Of a DNA stretch of 64,000 bases, positions 52,057 through 60,646 are shown in pieces. Under the pieces are notes generated by a model that worked only from the letters and a program-made list of their open reading frames with translations, ran no database searches and had not been told where the DNA came from. The stretch is from Pelobium manganitolerans (GTDB lineage: Bacteria; Bacteroidota; Bacteroidia; Sphingobacteriales; Sphingobacteriaceae): assembly GCF_003609575.1 (NCBI RefSeq), contig NZ_MBTA01000012.1, positions 62,001-126,000 of the forward strand, in the 5' to 3' direction. Made by a program: the position numbers and the translations under genes. The stretch's first letter is position 1. Each line of letters starts with the position of its first letter.

Positions 52057-54819
52057 TTAAACTGCCGATTTTTTTAGATGTAAGGCAATTTTGCTGGCCA
52101 ACTCGTCGGGTTTAAAGGGTTTAAGCTGGAAATCTGTCATGCCCGAGCGGTTAATATCATCAATGCTATCTTCCAGTACCGAGGCGGTTAACGCAATAAT
52201 AGGAAGTTCTTTGAAGTAAACATCGTCTTTTTCGCGCAGTTTAAGCGTGGTTTCATAGCCGTTTAAATCCGGCATATGCACGTCCATCAGCACCAAATCA
52301 AAAGATTTATCTTCCAATAAAGCTAAGGCATCGGCGCCACTGTTGCAGGCAACCACGGTTAAACCAAATTTAGAAAGTACGCGTTGCGCTAATAAGGTAT
52401 TGATTTCATTATCATCAACAACAAGGATTTTTGCGTTAAGCGTAATAGAAGGTGCAGTTTCTGGCATATCAATAGGGCCTTCGAATTTATTGAATTTTAG
52501 CGTAAAATAAAATTCGGTGCCCACATCAGGCTCGCTATTTACTTGGATGTTGCCTCCAAACAGCTCAATTAATTTTTTGGTAATAGATAAACCTAGGCCA
52601 GAACCCCCGTATTTTCTGGACGTATTGCTTTCTGCCTGCGTAAATGGTTCAAAAATAGCTTTCTGCTTCTCTTTAGCTATCCCAATTCCGGTATCGGCCA
52701 CAGCAAACTTTAAAACAACCTTATTGTCTTTTTCTGGTTGTTGGTTAACGCTAACTTTAATAAATCCTTCTGGCGTAAATTTGATGGCATTGTTAATCAG
52801 GTTCACCAAAATTTGGTATAAACGGGTTTTATCGCCCCGCACCAGCTGTGGAATAGCAGCATCTACATGGTGCTCCAGCTTAATCGGCTTGCCGTCAATT
52901 TTAAAGCGCATAGAGTTTACAATATCTTGCAACAATGCACGCACATCTAAACGCTTATTTTCCAATGTCATTTTGCCTACCTCAATTTTGTTAAAGTCGA
53001 GGATGTCATTAATGAGATTTAAAAGATTGTCTGCAGAAAATTTCAGCAGGTTAATAGATTCTTCTTGGGTAGGTAGTTTTTCTTCTTGGTGCAGGATGTT
53101 CGCAAGCCCGATTACTGCATTTAAAGGTGTGCGTATTTCGTGGCTCATGATAGAAACAAAAGCTTCTTTTGCTTGGCTCAGTTTCAGGGTTTCCTCGCGC
53201 GAAGCCAACATTTGCAGTTCTGTTTCTTTGCGTTGCGTAATGTCATTGATAATTTCTACCTGTGCGCGTTCGCCAGTGGCTTCATTATAAATTGGGGTAT
53301 TGTCAACAGAAACCCACAGTTCTTTTCCGTCTTTGCGGTAAACCTTGTGTTCCAGGTTGAAAGGTTCATAACGGGCTGCTTTCTCGCGTGCAATTTGCAA
53401 AAGCTCGAAATCGGTTTCTTCGCCTTTTATAAAATCTATAAGTTTATGGCCTATAACTTCCTCGTTTTTAAAACCAAAAATTTTTTCCAAGGCTTCATTA
53501 ATCCAAGTAACTTTGCCGTTCTCATCACAAATAGATACCCCTGCGTTGGTTTTACTCGCAACCAAAGATAAAAGCTCCAAACGCTTTTCAGATTCCTTGC
53601 GTTTGGTAATATCTAAAAGAATGGAAACTACGCTGTCCAACTTTCCTTCGTCATCTAAAACCACAGAATGGTGTAGAGACAGCCAAACTTTTTCGCCGCT
53701 TTTTTTGTAAGCCAGCAACTCTACCGATGCGAAATGTTTATTGCGGAGTTCTTCTCTGCTTTGCTCTATGTCGTCTATGCTGGTCTCAGGGCCGGCTAAA
53801 ATATCACTTAAACGTTTATTGGCAACATCATCTGAGGTGTAGCCGGTAATTTTGGTGAAAGCGTGGTTTACCCACACAGCTTCTAGTTTGTGGTTGCTAA
53901 TTACTATGCCGTTGTTAATTTTGCCGGCAATGGTAGAAAGCTGGTTTAGGCTTTTGTTGTTCTGGCGCTCTTGGGTAATATCTCTGCCAATTACAAACCA
54001 GCGCCTTTCTTTTGTTAAAACCTTCCAGCTAATCCACTTCGGGTCGCCGTTATTGCTGCTAACCCGGGTGTCTACATCAAAACTTTTTTTGCCATTTTTT
54101 AAACATGAAGTAGCCAGGGCTAGCACGCGTTTCATGTCTTCGGCATCTACAAACTTTGCAACGTTTAAGCCCTTGCATTCTTGCGGCGTAACTCCGAAAA
54201 TAAGTTCTGCCGCATCGTTAATTTTTTGGATTCGCAACGCATCGTCCAAAATGCAAACTACACTGGTAGTAGCATTAAAAAAGGTCCTGCTGTCTTCAGC
54301 GCTTTGGTCCACCTGCCTGCGCTCTATCTTAAATTTACGTAGATCTAAAAGGTTTAACGCTTGTTTAGCTAAAATGCCGAAACTCCTTATCTGATCTGTA
54401 TTTAGCGTTTTGCTTTGAGTATCTAAAACACAAAGTGTTCCTAACACAAGGCCATCTGCGGCTATAAGCGGAAAACCCGCATAAAAATTGAGGTTTTGCT
54501 GCAGTGCTTTTTCCACGCCTTTAACCTGCGGATGGTGGTCCAGGTTGCTGATTTGGACAAACGTTTCTTCGCTAACCGTGTTATAGCAGATACTATGCGC
54601 TAACAGATCTTGATTGGCAGGATAGTTTTTGGTGTATCTGATATTTTGCCATCCGTCATCAATGATTGAAAGGTAGGCAGCGCTACAGCCGGTTATGAAA
54701 CAGGCTAAGGTTAAAATATCATCAAATTCTTCGTTAGAAGACGGTTCATATAATCCAAAACCATCCATAACTTGGCTAGGATGATTTTGGGTCATATGAT
54801 GTTCTTCGAAGAAGTTCAA
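52057..54819 (-). CDS. Cytoplasmic hybrid histidine kinase: GAF, three PAS, HisKA, HATPase, receiver
   Basis: 920 residues with no membrane segment. A GAF domain (about 30-160; YAGFPLIAADGLVLGTLCVL) is followed by three PAS/PAC units (about 175-285, 290-405, 415-540). HisKA has the phospho-acceptor in VSIMSHEIRTPLNAVIGL, and HATPase has NNAIKFT, DTGIGIAKE and GGSGLGLSI. A C-terminal receiver (about 795-915) carries VVDDNEIN and phospho-Asp in LVLMDVHMPDLNGYE. It is a multi-signal redox/ligand-type sensor whose output partner is unknown. It starts only 6 bases after glyA and is probably co-transcribed with it. MTQNHPS (codon 9) is an alternative start. Confidence 0.95.
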   Translation of the reverse strand: MNFFEEHHMTQNHPSQVMDGFGLYEPSSNEEFDDILTLACFITGCSAAYLSIIDDGWQNIRYTKNYPANQDLLAHSICYNTVSEETFVQISNLDHHPQVKGVEKALQQNLNFYAGFPLIAADGLVLGTLCVLDTQSKTLNTDQIRSFGILAKQALNLLDLRKFKIERRQVDQSAEDSRTFFNATTSVVCILDDALRIQKINDAAELIFGVTPQECKGLNVAKFVDAEDMKRVLALATSCLKNGKKSFDVDTRVSSNNGDPKWISWKVLTKERRWFVIGRDITQERQNNKSLNQLSTIAGKINNGIVISNHKLEAVWVNHAFTKITGYTSDDVANKRLSDILAGPETSIDDIEQSREELRNKHFASVELLAYKKSGEKVWLSLHHSVVLDDEGKLDSVVSILLDITKRKESEKRLELLSLVASKTNAGVSICDENGKVTWINEALEKIFGFKNEEVIGHKLIDFIKGEETDFELLQIAREKAARYEPFNLEHKVYRKDGKELWVSVDNTPIYNEATGERAQVEIINDITQRKETELQMLASREETLKLSQAKEAFVSIMSHEIRTPLNAVIGLANILHQEEKLPTQEESINLLKFSADNLLNLINDILDFNKIEVGKMTLENKRLDVRALLQDIVNSMRFKIDGKPIKLEHHVDAAIPQLVRGDKTRLYQILVNLINNAIKFTPEGFIKVSVNQQPEKDNKVVLKFAVADTGIGIAKEKQKAIFEPFTQAESNTSRKYGGSGLGLSITKKLIELFGGNIQVNSEPDVGTEFYFTLKFNKFEGPIDMPETAPSITLNAKILVVDDNEINTLLAQRVLSKFGLTVVACNSGADALALLEDKSFDLVLMDVHMPDLNGYETTLKLREKDDVYFKELPIIALTASVLEDSIDDINRSGMTDFQLKPFKPDELASKIALHLKKSAV

Positions 54820-54825
54820 GTCGGT

Positions 54826-56097
54826 TTATTTATATAAAGGGAATTTTCCCATTAGTTCGTTCACTTGTTTACGTGTGCTAGCTAAGAAAGTTTCATCTTT
54901 GTGATTAACAATCACAGAATCAATTAATTCTACAATTTGTTCCATTTCTTTTTCTTTTAAACCACGCGTGGTTATTGCCGCAGTACCTAATCTGATACCA
55001 GAAGTTACAAAAGGCGATTTTTTATCAAACGGAACCATGTTTTTGTTAACGGTGATGTCGGCTTTTCCTAAAGCTTCTTCGGCCAATTTACCGCTAATAT
55101 CTTTATTAGTCAAATCAATAAGCATCAAGTGGTTGTCGGTGCCACCAGAGATGATTTTGTAGCCCTTTGCCACCAACGCATTGGCCATTGCAGCTGCGTT
55201 CTTCTTCACCTGCTCAATGTAGGTTTTGTACTCGTCGCTTAAAGCTTCGCCAAAAGCAATTGCTTTAGCGGCAATAATGTGCTCTAACGGGCCTCCTTGA
55301 GTGCCAGGGAATACTGCGCCGTCTAAAATAGCCGACATCATTTTTGTTTCGCCTTTAGGCGTTTTTAAGCCCCATGGGTTTTCAAAATCTTTACCCATCA
55401 TAATTAAACCGCCGCGCGGCCCTCTAAGTGTCTTGTGTGTGGTGGTAGTTACAATGTGGCAGTGCGGCAGCGGGTTTTTAAGCAAACCTTTAGCAATTAA
55501 GCCCGATGGATGCGAAATATCTGCCAATACCAAGGCGCCAATCTTATCGGCAACAGCGCGGATAAATTCGTAATCCCACTCGCGCGAGTAAGCCGAAGCA
55601 CCACAGATAATTACTTTAGGTTTCTCGCGTAAAGCAACTTCTTCTAGCTGTTTGTAATTAATTAAGCCGGTTTCTTCTTCTACACCGTAAAAAAAAGGTT
55701 GGTATAATTTCCCAGAAAAGTTAACCGGAGAGCCGTGGGTTAAGTGGCCACCGTGTGATAAATCAAACCCTAAAATTTTGTCGCCAGCATTTGCAATAGC
55801 TAATAAAACGGCAGCGTTTGCTTGTGCGCCAGAGTGTGGTTGCACATTTGCCCATGCAGCACCAAATAATTCTTTTGCTCTTTCAATTGCGATGTTTTCA
55901 ATGTCATCAACCACTTCGCAACCGCCGTAATATCTTTTTCCGGGTAAACCCTCGGCATATTTATTGGTTAAAACAGAACCCGCTGCCTCCATAACTTGCT
56001 TGCTCACGAAATTTTCTGAGGCAATTAGCTCGATACCGTTTTCTTGTCTTTCTTGTTCCTTTTGGATGAGATCAAAAATTAATTTGTCTTTTTTCAT
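54826..56097 (-). CDS. glyA: Serine hydroxymethyltransferase
   Basis: 423 residues. [30 protein letters not shown], the PLP-binding lysine in [14 protein letters not shown], and the tetrahydrofolate-side motif [15 protein letters not shown] are all present. It converts serine and tetrahydrofolate to glycine and methylene-tetrahydrofolate. Methylene-THF is the substrate of MetF and feeds MetH, both encoded about 5 kb to the right, although in separate units. It is divergent from the dehydrogenase gene at 56216. Confidence 0.98.
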   Translation of the reverse strand: MKKDKLIFDLIQKEQERQENGIELIASENFVSKQVMEAAGSVLTNKYAEGLPGKRYYGGCEVVDDIENIAIERAKELFGAAWANVQPHSGAQANAAVLLAIANAGDKILGFDLSHGGHLTHGSPVNFSGKLYQPFFYGVEEETGLINYKQLEEVALREKPKVIICGASAYSREWDYEFIRAVADKIGALVLADISHPSGLIAKGLLKNPLPHCHIVTTTTHKTLRGPRGGLIMMGKDFENPWGLKTPKGETKMMSAILDGAVFPGTQGGPLEHIIAAKAIAFGEALSDEYKTYIEQVKKNAAAMANALVAKGYKIISGGTDNHLMLIDLTNKDISGKLAEEALGKADITVNKNMVPFDKKSPFVTSGIRLGTAAITTRGLKEKEMEQIVELIDSVIVNHKDETFLASTRKQVNELMGKFPLYK

Positions 56098-56215
56098 GTA
56101 TTTATGAGATTATTTGATAATATTACAGCCTGATTCTGTGTATTTGTGCTATTACCCAGAATTTTAAGGGCCTAAATTAGTTATTTTTTATCGCAAAATT
56201 TGAAGAAAAACTTAC

Positions 56216-57262
56216 ATGGATAGTATTAAGTTCGTCATTATTGGCGCAGGTAATATTGGTAAAAAATATGTTGCCTTGTTAGATGGTTTTAGAGATGCCG
56301 AGTTGATTGCTGCGGTGGATGTTGACTTCTCTAAACATAAGACCATCAGTAAATTAATTCCGTTTTTTACTTCCGTTGATGATTTTTTAAAGGCAAATAT
56401 CCCAGCGGATGTGGTTTGCGTTTGCAGCCCTAACGGATTGCATCCTGAGCATACCATAGCGTGTTTACAAGCCGGTTACCATGTAGTTTGCGAAAAGCCT
56501 GTTGCCTTAAAGCGAACCGACGTTTTACAGATGGTTGAGGCCGAGAAAGCATCTGGTAAAAAGGTTTTTGCGGTGATGCAGAACCGTTATAGCCCCGTTG
56601 CTGTTTGGTTAAAGAAACTGATGGAAGACAGGATGTTAGGCGACATCCGTTTATTGCAAATTAACTGTTTTTGGAACCGCAATGAAAAATATTATGCTGA
56701 TGCGCCTTGGCGTGCAACTAAAGATTTGGGCGGGGGACCATTGTATTCGCAATTTAGCCACTTTATAGATCTGTTAATCTGGCTATGCGGAAAACCCGAG
56801 CAAGTTAACAGCGATTTATTTACCCTTAACCCAGCTGTAAAAACCGAATTTAACGACAGCGGTTTAATACGCTTTAACCTGCCAAACGGCGGTATCGGAG
56901 TTTTTAACTTTACTACCGCCAGCTATCAAACTAATTTAGAAAGCAGTTTAACTATCATCGGCTCGGAAGGAAACGTTAAGGTCGGGGGGCAATACATGGA
57001 AAAACTGGAGTCCGTAAATCTAAAAGATAGCTTTGAAATACCGGTTTTCAATCAGGTAACGCAGGCTAATAACTATCATTACTATCAGGGTTCTGCAGAT
57101 AAACACGATGTTTTTTTAGCCCGAGTAATAGATTGCATCCAAAACGGCAAAAATCCCGAAATAGGTTTGGAAGATGAGCTAAACGTAATCGGTTTTATTG
57201 AACAGGCACTTCTTTCTCCTGCAACCAAAAATTATTATAACCCAGGCCAATCTGTATTTTAA
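56216..57262 (+). CDS. Gfo/Idh/MocA family oxidoreductase, nucleotide-sugar dehydrogenase-like
   Basis: 348 residues. The Rossmann motif GAGNIGKKYV is at the N-terminus, CSPNGLHPEHTIACLQAGYH follows, then the catalytic EKPVAL near residue 94-99 and GGGPLYSQFSHFIDLL. The form resembles WlbA/WbpB-type enzymes that oxidise C3 of UDP-N-acetylglucosaminuronic acid for O-antigen sugars, but no partner sugar genes are adjacent, so the substrate is open. The last 68 bases overlap the 3' end of scpA on the opposite strand. Confidence 0.88.
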   Translation: MDSIKFVIIGAGNIGKKYVALLDGFRDAELIAAVDVDFSKHKTISKLIPFFTSVDDFLKANIPADVVCVCSPNGLHPEHTIACLQAGYHVVCEKPVALKRTDVLQMVEAEKASGKKVFAVMQNRYSPVAVWLKKLMEDRMLGDIRLLQINCFWNRNEKYYADAPWRATKDLGGGPLYSQFSHFIDLLIWLCGKPEQVNSDLFTLNPAVKTEFNDSGLIRFNLPNGGIGVFNFTTASYQTNLESSLTIIGSEGNVKVGGQYMEKLESVNLKDSFEIPVFNQVTQANNYHYYQGSADKHDVFLARVIDCIQNGKNPEIGLEDELNVIGFIEQALLSPATKNYYNPGQSVF

Positions 57263-57959
57263 CCAGCTCTTGTTGTAAAAGCTCCAGCATCGCTAAAAAA
57301 TTGTACACAAACTGTACGCGGTCTTTAGAAATGGCGAGCATGGCTTTAAAGTCGAGCTTTTTGTTGATTTCCAGTAAGTTAGTGATTTTTGATTTTTGTT
57401 CCTCAATAGTATAAGGATATTGCTCTACGGTGTGTTTAACTTCCTTCGCTCTAATCTCATACTGCCCCATTATCTTATGATAGGTTTTCAATAACTTATA
57501 TAAATCAAAGGAAGTTAAATCTTCGCTGTGCTCTACATTGGCTAAAAGTTGCGTTACATCTTCTGCAATATTCCCACGTTTTAAGCGGTAAAAACGTTCA
57601 TCTTCTAAAGCTTTAAATGTTTCAGAAGCTTCCTTAAAACGCTTATATTCCAGAAGGCGGTTTACCAAATCTTGCTTAGGATCAATTTCTTCACCGGCCT
57701 CATTAAGCTCTGGACGCGGTAAAAGCATTTTTGCCTTGATGCGCATCAAGGTGGCCGCAACAAAAATAAATTCGCTGGCCAATTCGATATTTAAAGCGTT
57801 TAAGCGGTGCAGGTAATTGAGAAAGTCATCTGTAATTTGCGCTATCGGAATGTTGTAAATATCCAGTTCATCGCGTTCGATAAAAAACAGCAGCAAGTCA
57901 AAAGGCCCTTCAAAAATGGGGAGTTTAATCGCAAAATCTTCTGGCTGTTCGGTTGTCAT
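57195..57959 (-). CDS. scpA: Segregation and condensation protein A (kleisin)
   Basis: 254 residues. LPIFEGPFDLLLFFIERDELDIYNIPIAQITDDF marks the N-terminal SMC-binding domain (first ~100 residues). LASEFIFVAATLMRIKAKMLLPR is the core family helix, and a C-terminal winged-helix region ends the protein. It bridges the Smc heads and ScpB in chromosome condensation. It follows the MFS exporter gene by 4 bases. Its 3' end overlaps the dehydrogenase gene on the other strand by 68 bases. Confidence 0.95.
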   Translation of the reverse strand: MTTEQPEDFAIKLPIFEGPFDLLLFFIERDELDIYNIPIAQITDDFLNYLHRLNALNIELASEFIFVAATLMRIKAKMLLPRPELNEAGEEIDPKQDLVNRLLEYKRFKEASETFKALEDERFYRLKRGNIAEDVTQLLANVEHSEDLTSFDLYKLLKTYHKIMGQYEIRAKEVKHTVEQYPYTIEEQKSKITNLLEINKKLDFKAMLAISKDRVQFVYNFLAMLELLQQELVKIQIGLGYNNFWLQEKEVPVQ

Positions 57960-57963
57960 TGGT

Positions 57964-59232
57964 TTAGCGCTTGCTTATCTCATCTAAACTTAAAGAAACC
58001 AATTTTTTAGTTTTTAGCCAAGTTACTGCGGCCACAACCAAAGTCATGCTGCCACCAAAAACAATAGCTGGCACGGTACGCATCAATTTAGCGGTAAGGC
58101 CAGATTCGAATTGGCCAATCTCATTAGACGAGCCGATAAACATCGAATTAACCGCCGAAACTCGGCCACGCATATCATCGGGCGTAAGAAGTTGCAGAAT
58201 AGTGGATCGGATAATTACGCTAACGCTGTCAAAAGCTCCTTCCAAAAATAAGAAGAAGAGGGTGACATAAAAATTAGTGGACAGCCCGTAACAGATGATG
58301 GAAATTCCAAATCCGGAAACGGCAAACAGCAAATTGCGCCAAGGTTTTCCCATGGGCGAAAAGCGTGTCATCAATAACATGGTGAGTACTGCGCCAACCG
58401 CCGGCGCGGCTCTTAAAATACCAAATTCCGTAGCACCAACGTGCAACACTTCTTTAGCAATTACCGGAATTAAAGCTACGGCACCTCCAAAAAAAACGGA
58501 AAACAAATCTAAGCTGAGCGCACCCAACAGCATTTTGGTTTTAAAAACAAAACGCAAGCCTTCTGATAAGCTTTGCCAGATACTTGTGGTTCGCACGTAA
58601 GTTGCAGGTCTGCTTTTAATGCGGAAACTGGCAACAAGCGCTATTGAAAGGCAAATTAAAATAAATATGAAGGTATTGTGGATGCCTGCAAAGCCGTAAA
58701 GCAAGCCCCCAATTGCCGGACCTGCGATAGATGCGGTTTGCCAGGCAGAGCTGTTCCAGGTGGATGAATTTCCGTAATGCTCGCGCGGGATCATCATCGC
58801 CATTAGCGAAAAGGAAGTGGGCGCGTAAAACCCGCGGGCTATTCCATTTACAAAAATCATCAAATAGATGATGTTGATGAGCGACGATTGGCCCACACTG
58901 TTGGTTACCGCGGGCAAAGTGGCCACGAACATCACCGTTGACGAAAACAAAATGAGCGCGACAACTTTGTTTAACAAGGTTTTTTTGTTGGATTTATCTG
59001 CAACATAACCGCCGTAAAGCGCAATGCCTATGGCAGGGATGGCTTCTGCCAGCCCTACTAAACCTAAAGAAAAAGGATCGCGCGTGAGGTTGTAAATGTA
59101 CCAGCCAATAACTACGCCCTGCACCTGATAGCCGATGGTTAAAAAAAAGCGCATGAACAAGAACGAACGGAATTCGGGGTAACGTAACGCGATGTAAGGA
59201 TCGGGTTTTGTGGGTGTAAAAGCTTCGCTCAA
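57964..59232 (-). CDS. MFS exporter, MFS_3/EntS-like
   Basis: 422 residues, about twelve membrane segments. Motif A-like GGYVADKSNKKTLL lies between segments 2 and 3, and GIARGFYAPTSFSLMAMMIP and the middle loop are typical of the MFS_3 group that includes the enterobactin exporter EntS. The substrate is unknown. It lies 4 bases upstream of scpA, an operon arrangement probably kept for expression and not for function. Confidence 0.9.
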   Translation of the reverse strand: MSEAFTPTKPDPYIALRYPEFRSFLFMRFFLTIGYQVQGVVIGWYIYNLTRDPFSLGLVGLAEAIPAIGIALYGGYVADKSNKKTLLNKVVALILFSSTVMFVATLPAVTNSVGQSSLINIIYLMIFVNGIARGFYAPTSFSLMAMMIPREHYGNSSTWNSSAWQTASIAGPAIGGLLYGFAGIHNTFIFILICLSIALVASFRIKSRPATYVRTTSIWQSLSEGLRFVFKTKMLLGALSLDLFSVFFGGAVALIPVIAKEVLHVGATEFGILRAAPAVGAVLTMLLMTRFSPMGKPWRNLLFAVSGFGISIICYGLSTNFYVTLFFLFLEGAFDSVSVIIRSTILQLLTPDDMRGRVSAVNSMFIGSSNEIGQFESGLTAKLMRTVPAIVFGGSMTLVVAAVTWLKTKKLVSLSLDEISKR

Positions 59233-59317
59233 AATTTAATGATAGGAGGGCACAAAAAACGGAATTTATCGGTTAGTGTGCAAGCAAAATAGGTTTAAGT
59301 TTTTGGGTATGAGAACA

Positions 59318-59342
59318 AAAAACCCCGAAATCCTCGGGGTTA
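59318..59342 (-). terminator. Intrinsic terminator of metF
   Basis: On the minus strand AACCCCGA, loop GGATT, TCGGGGTT form an 8-bp stem (59321-59328 with 59334-59341), followed by TTTTGTT. It overlaps the end of the metF gene's 3' flank. Confidence 0.85.
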
Positions 59343-59345
59343 TAT

Positions 59346-60302
59346 TTAAAATATGGCTTTAGCAATTTCGTAGGTCTGCTCTGGCTTGCCCATAGTATAA
59401 AAATGCAATACCGGAACCCCAAACTCCACCAATTCTTTACATTGTTGAATCATAAACTCGGTGCCCACCTTTTTAACTTCTTTTTGGTTTTTGCAGGCAT
59501 GCACGGCCTCGCTCAGCTCTTCGGGCAAATCAATATGGAAGCTTTTAGGCAAAGCCACCAATTGTCCCATGGCGCTAATTGGTTTTAAGCCGGGGATAAT
59601 TGGCACATCGATACCGTTCTCTCTACATTTGTTTACAAAATCGAAATATTTTTGGTTATCAAAAAACATTTGGGTCACAATAAATTCGGCACCTAAATCG
59701 ACTTTCTTTTTCAGATAACTGAAATCTGTTTTCAGGTTTGGCGATTCAAAATGTTTTTCGGGATACCCGGCCACACCGATACAAAAATCACTGTTATGCT
59801 CTGATGATACATCCTCATGCAAAAACTTTCCCGAGTTATGGTCTTTAATGTGCTGCACCAAGTCTGTTGCGTAGCAATGCCCGCCCGGCGTTGGCACAAA
59901 AGAGGCATCTGTACGGCGTGCATCGCCACGGAGCGCCAAAACATTATCGATACCCAAAAACTGTAAATCTATTAAAGCGTTTTCTGTTTCTTCTTTGGTA
60001 AAACCGCCGCAAAGCAGGTGAGGCACGGCATCAACCTTGTATTTATTCATAATTGCGGCGCAAATAGCGATGGTACCCGGACGTTTGCGGTACGATACTT
60101 TTTCTAAAAGACCGTTTTCTTTTTCTTTATAGATGTAGTCTTCACGAGACGAGGTTACATCAATAAACGGAGGTTTAAACTCCATCAAAGGATCTATGGC
60201 ATCGTAAATTCCTTGTATGCTTTGGCCTTTTATCGGCGGCAACAGCTCAAAAGAGAAAAGCGTTTTCCCTTTTGCGTTTTTTATATGGTCGGTGATTTTC
60301 AT
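59346..60302 (-). CDS. metF: 5,10-methylenetetrahydrofolate reductase
   Basis: 318 residues, a TIM barrel with FAD. The start TLFSFELLPP carries the conserved catalytic Glu. LLCGGFTKEETENAL, LALRGDARR (flavin/folate loop), FCIGVAGYPEKH and VPIIPGLKPIS are family blocks. It reduces methylene-THF to methyl-THF, the methyl donor used by MetH. metH lies immediately upstream on the same strand, separated only by a broken four-helix-bundle gene, so the two probably form one methyl-cycle unit. Confidence 0.97.
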   Translation of the reverse strand: MKITDHIKNAKGKTLFSFELLPPIKGQSIQGIYDAIDPLMEFKPPFIDVTSSREDYIYKEKENGLLEKVSYRKRPGTIAICAAIMNKYKVDAVPHLLCGGFTKEETENALIDLQFLGIDNVLALRGDARRTDASFVPTPGGHCYATDLVQHIKDHNSGKFLHEDVSSEHNSDFCIGVAGYPEKHFESPNLKTDFSYLKKKVDLGAEFIVTQMFFDNQKYFDFVNKCRENGIDVPIIPGLKPISAMGQLVALPKSFHIDLPEELSEAVHACKNQKEVKKVGTEFMIQQCKELVEFGVPVLHFYTMGKPEQTYEIAKAIF

Positions 60303-60341
60303 TTTAGTTTGTTCGGTGTTAGGTGTCCGATTGTCAGTTGT

Positions 60342-60560
60342 TTAGTTTGTTGGCAACTTAGTTTTTAAGAAGCGAATGTAGCCGTTAATAAGTTTGCCCA
60401 AATTCTCAAGTTGTAACAATAAGTTGTCGGTTTCGGATTCTTTAATGAGTTTCAAATCAAAGGCAATAAACAGTTGGGTTTCTAACTCAAATAATGAACC
60501 TTTAGCGATATTTAAAAATTGTAGTGTTTCTTTTCTAATAATGGTAAATTGTTTGATCAA
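60342..60560 (-). pseudogene. Truncated four-helix-bundle (S23/IVP-type) protein
   Basis: 72 residues containing QFLNIAKGSLFELETQLFIA and the C-terminal helix LENLGKLINGYIRFLKTKL. These are the last two helices of the ~120-residue four-helix-bundle family found as rRNA intervening-sequence proteins or stand-alone genes. The first two helices, including the usual SxxEG segment, are absent, and the upstream bases do not restore them in frame. It sits between metH and metF on the same strand, so it may be a decayed insertion. Confidence 0.65.
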
Positions 60561-60646
60561 TAAACGATTTATTTAGACGGCACTAATCGTGGTCAAATCT
60601 AATAAAATTGTGCGCCCTTACATCTAACCGCCTAACCCCTGACCAA

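Noticed and set aside
52517-53571. Long plus-strand frames opposite the hybrid kinase
   Set aside because: They are shadows of a gene with complete, ordered domains on the minus strand.
56098-56215. Possible glycine or folate-type riboswitch before glyA
   Set aside because: The 118-base divergent gap is AT-rich and shows no paired core resembling a known riboswitch.
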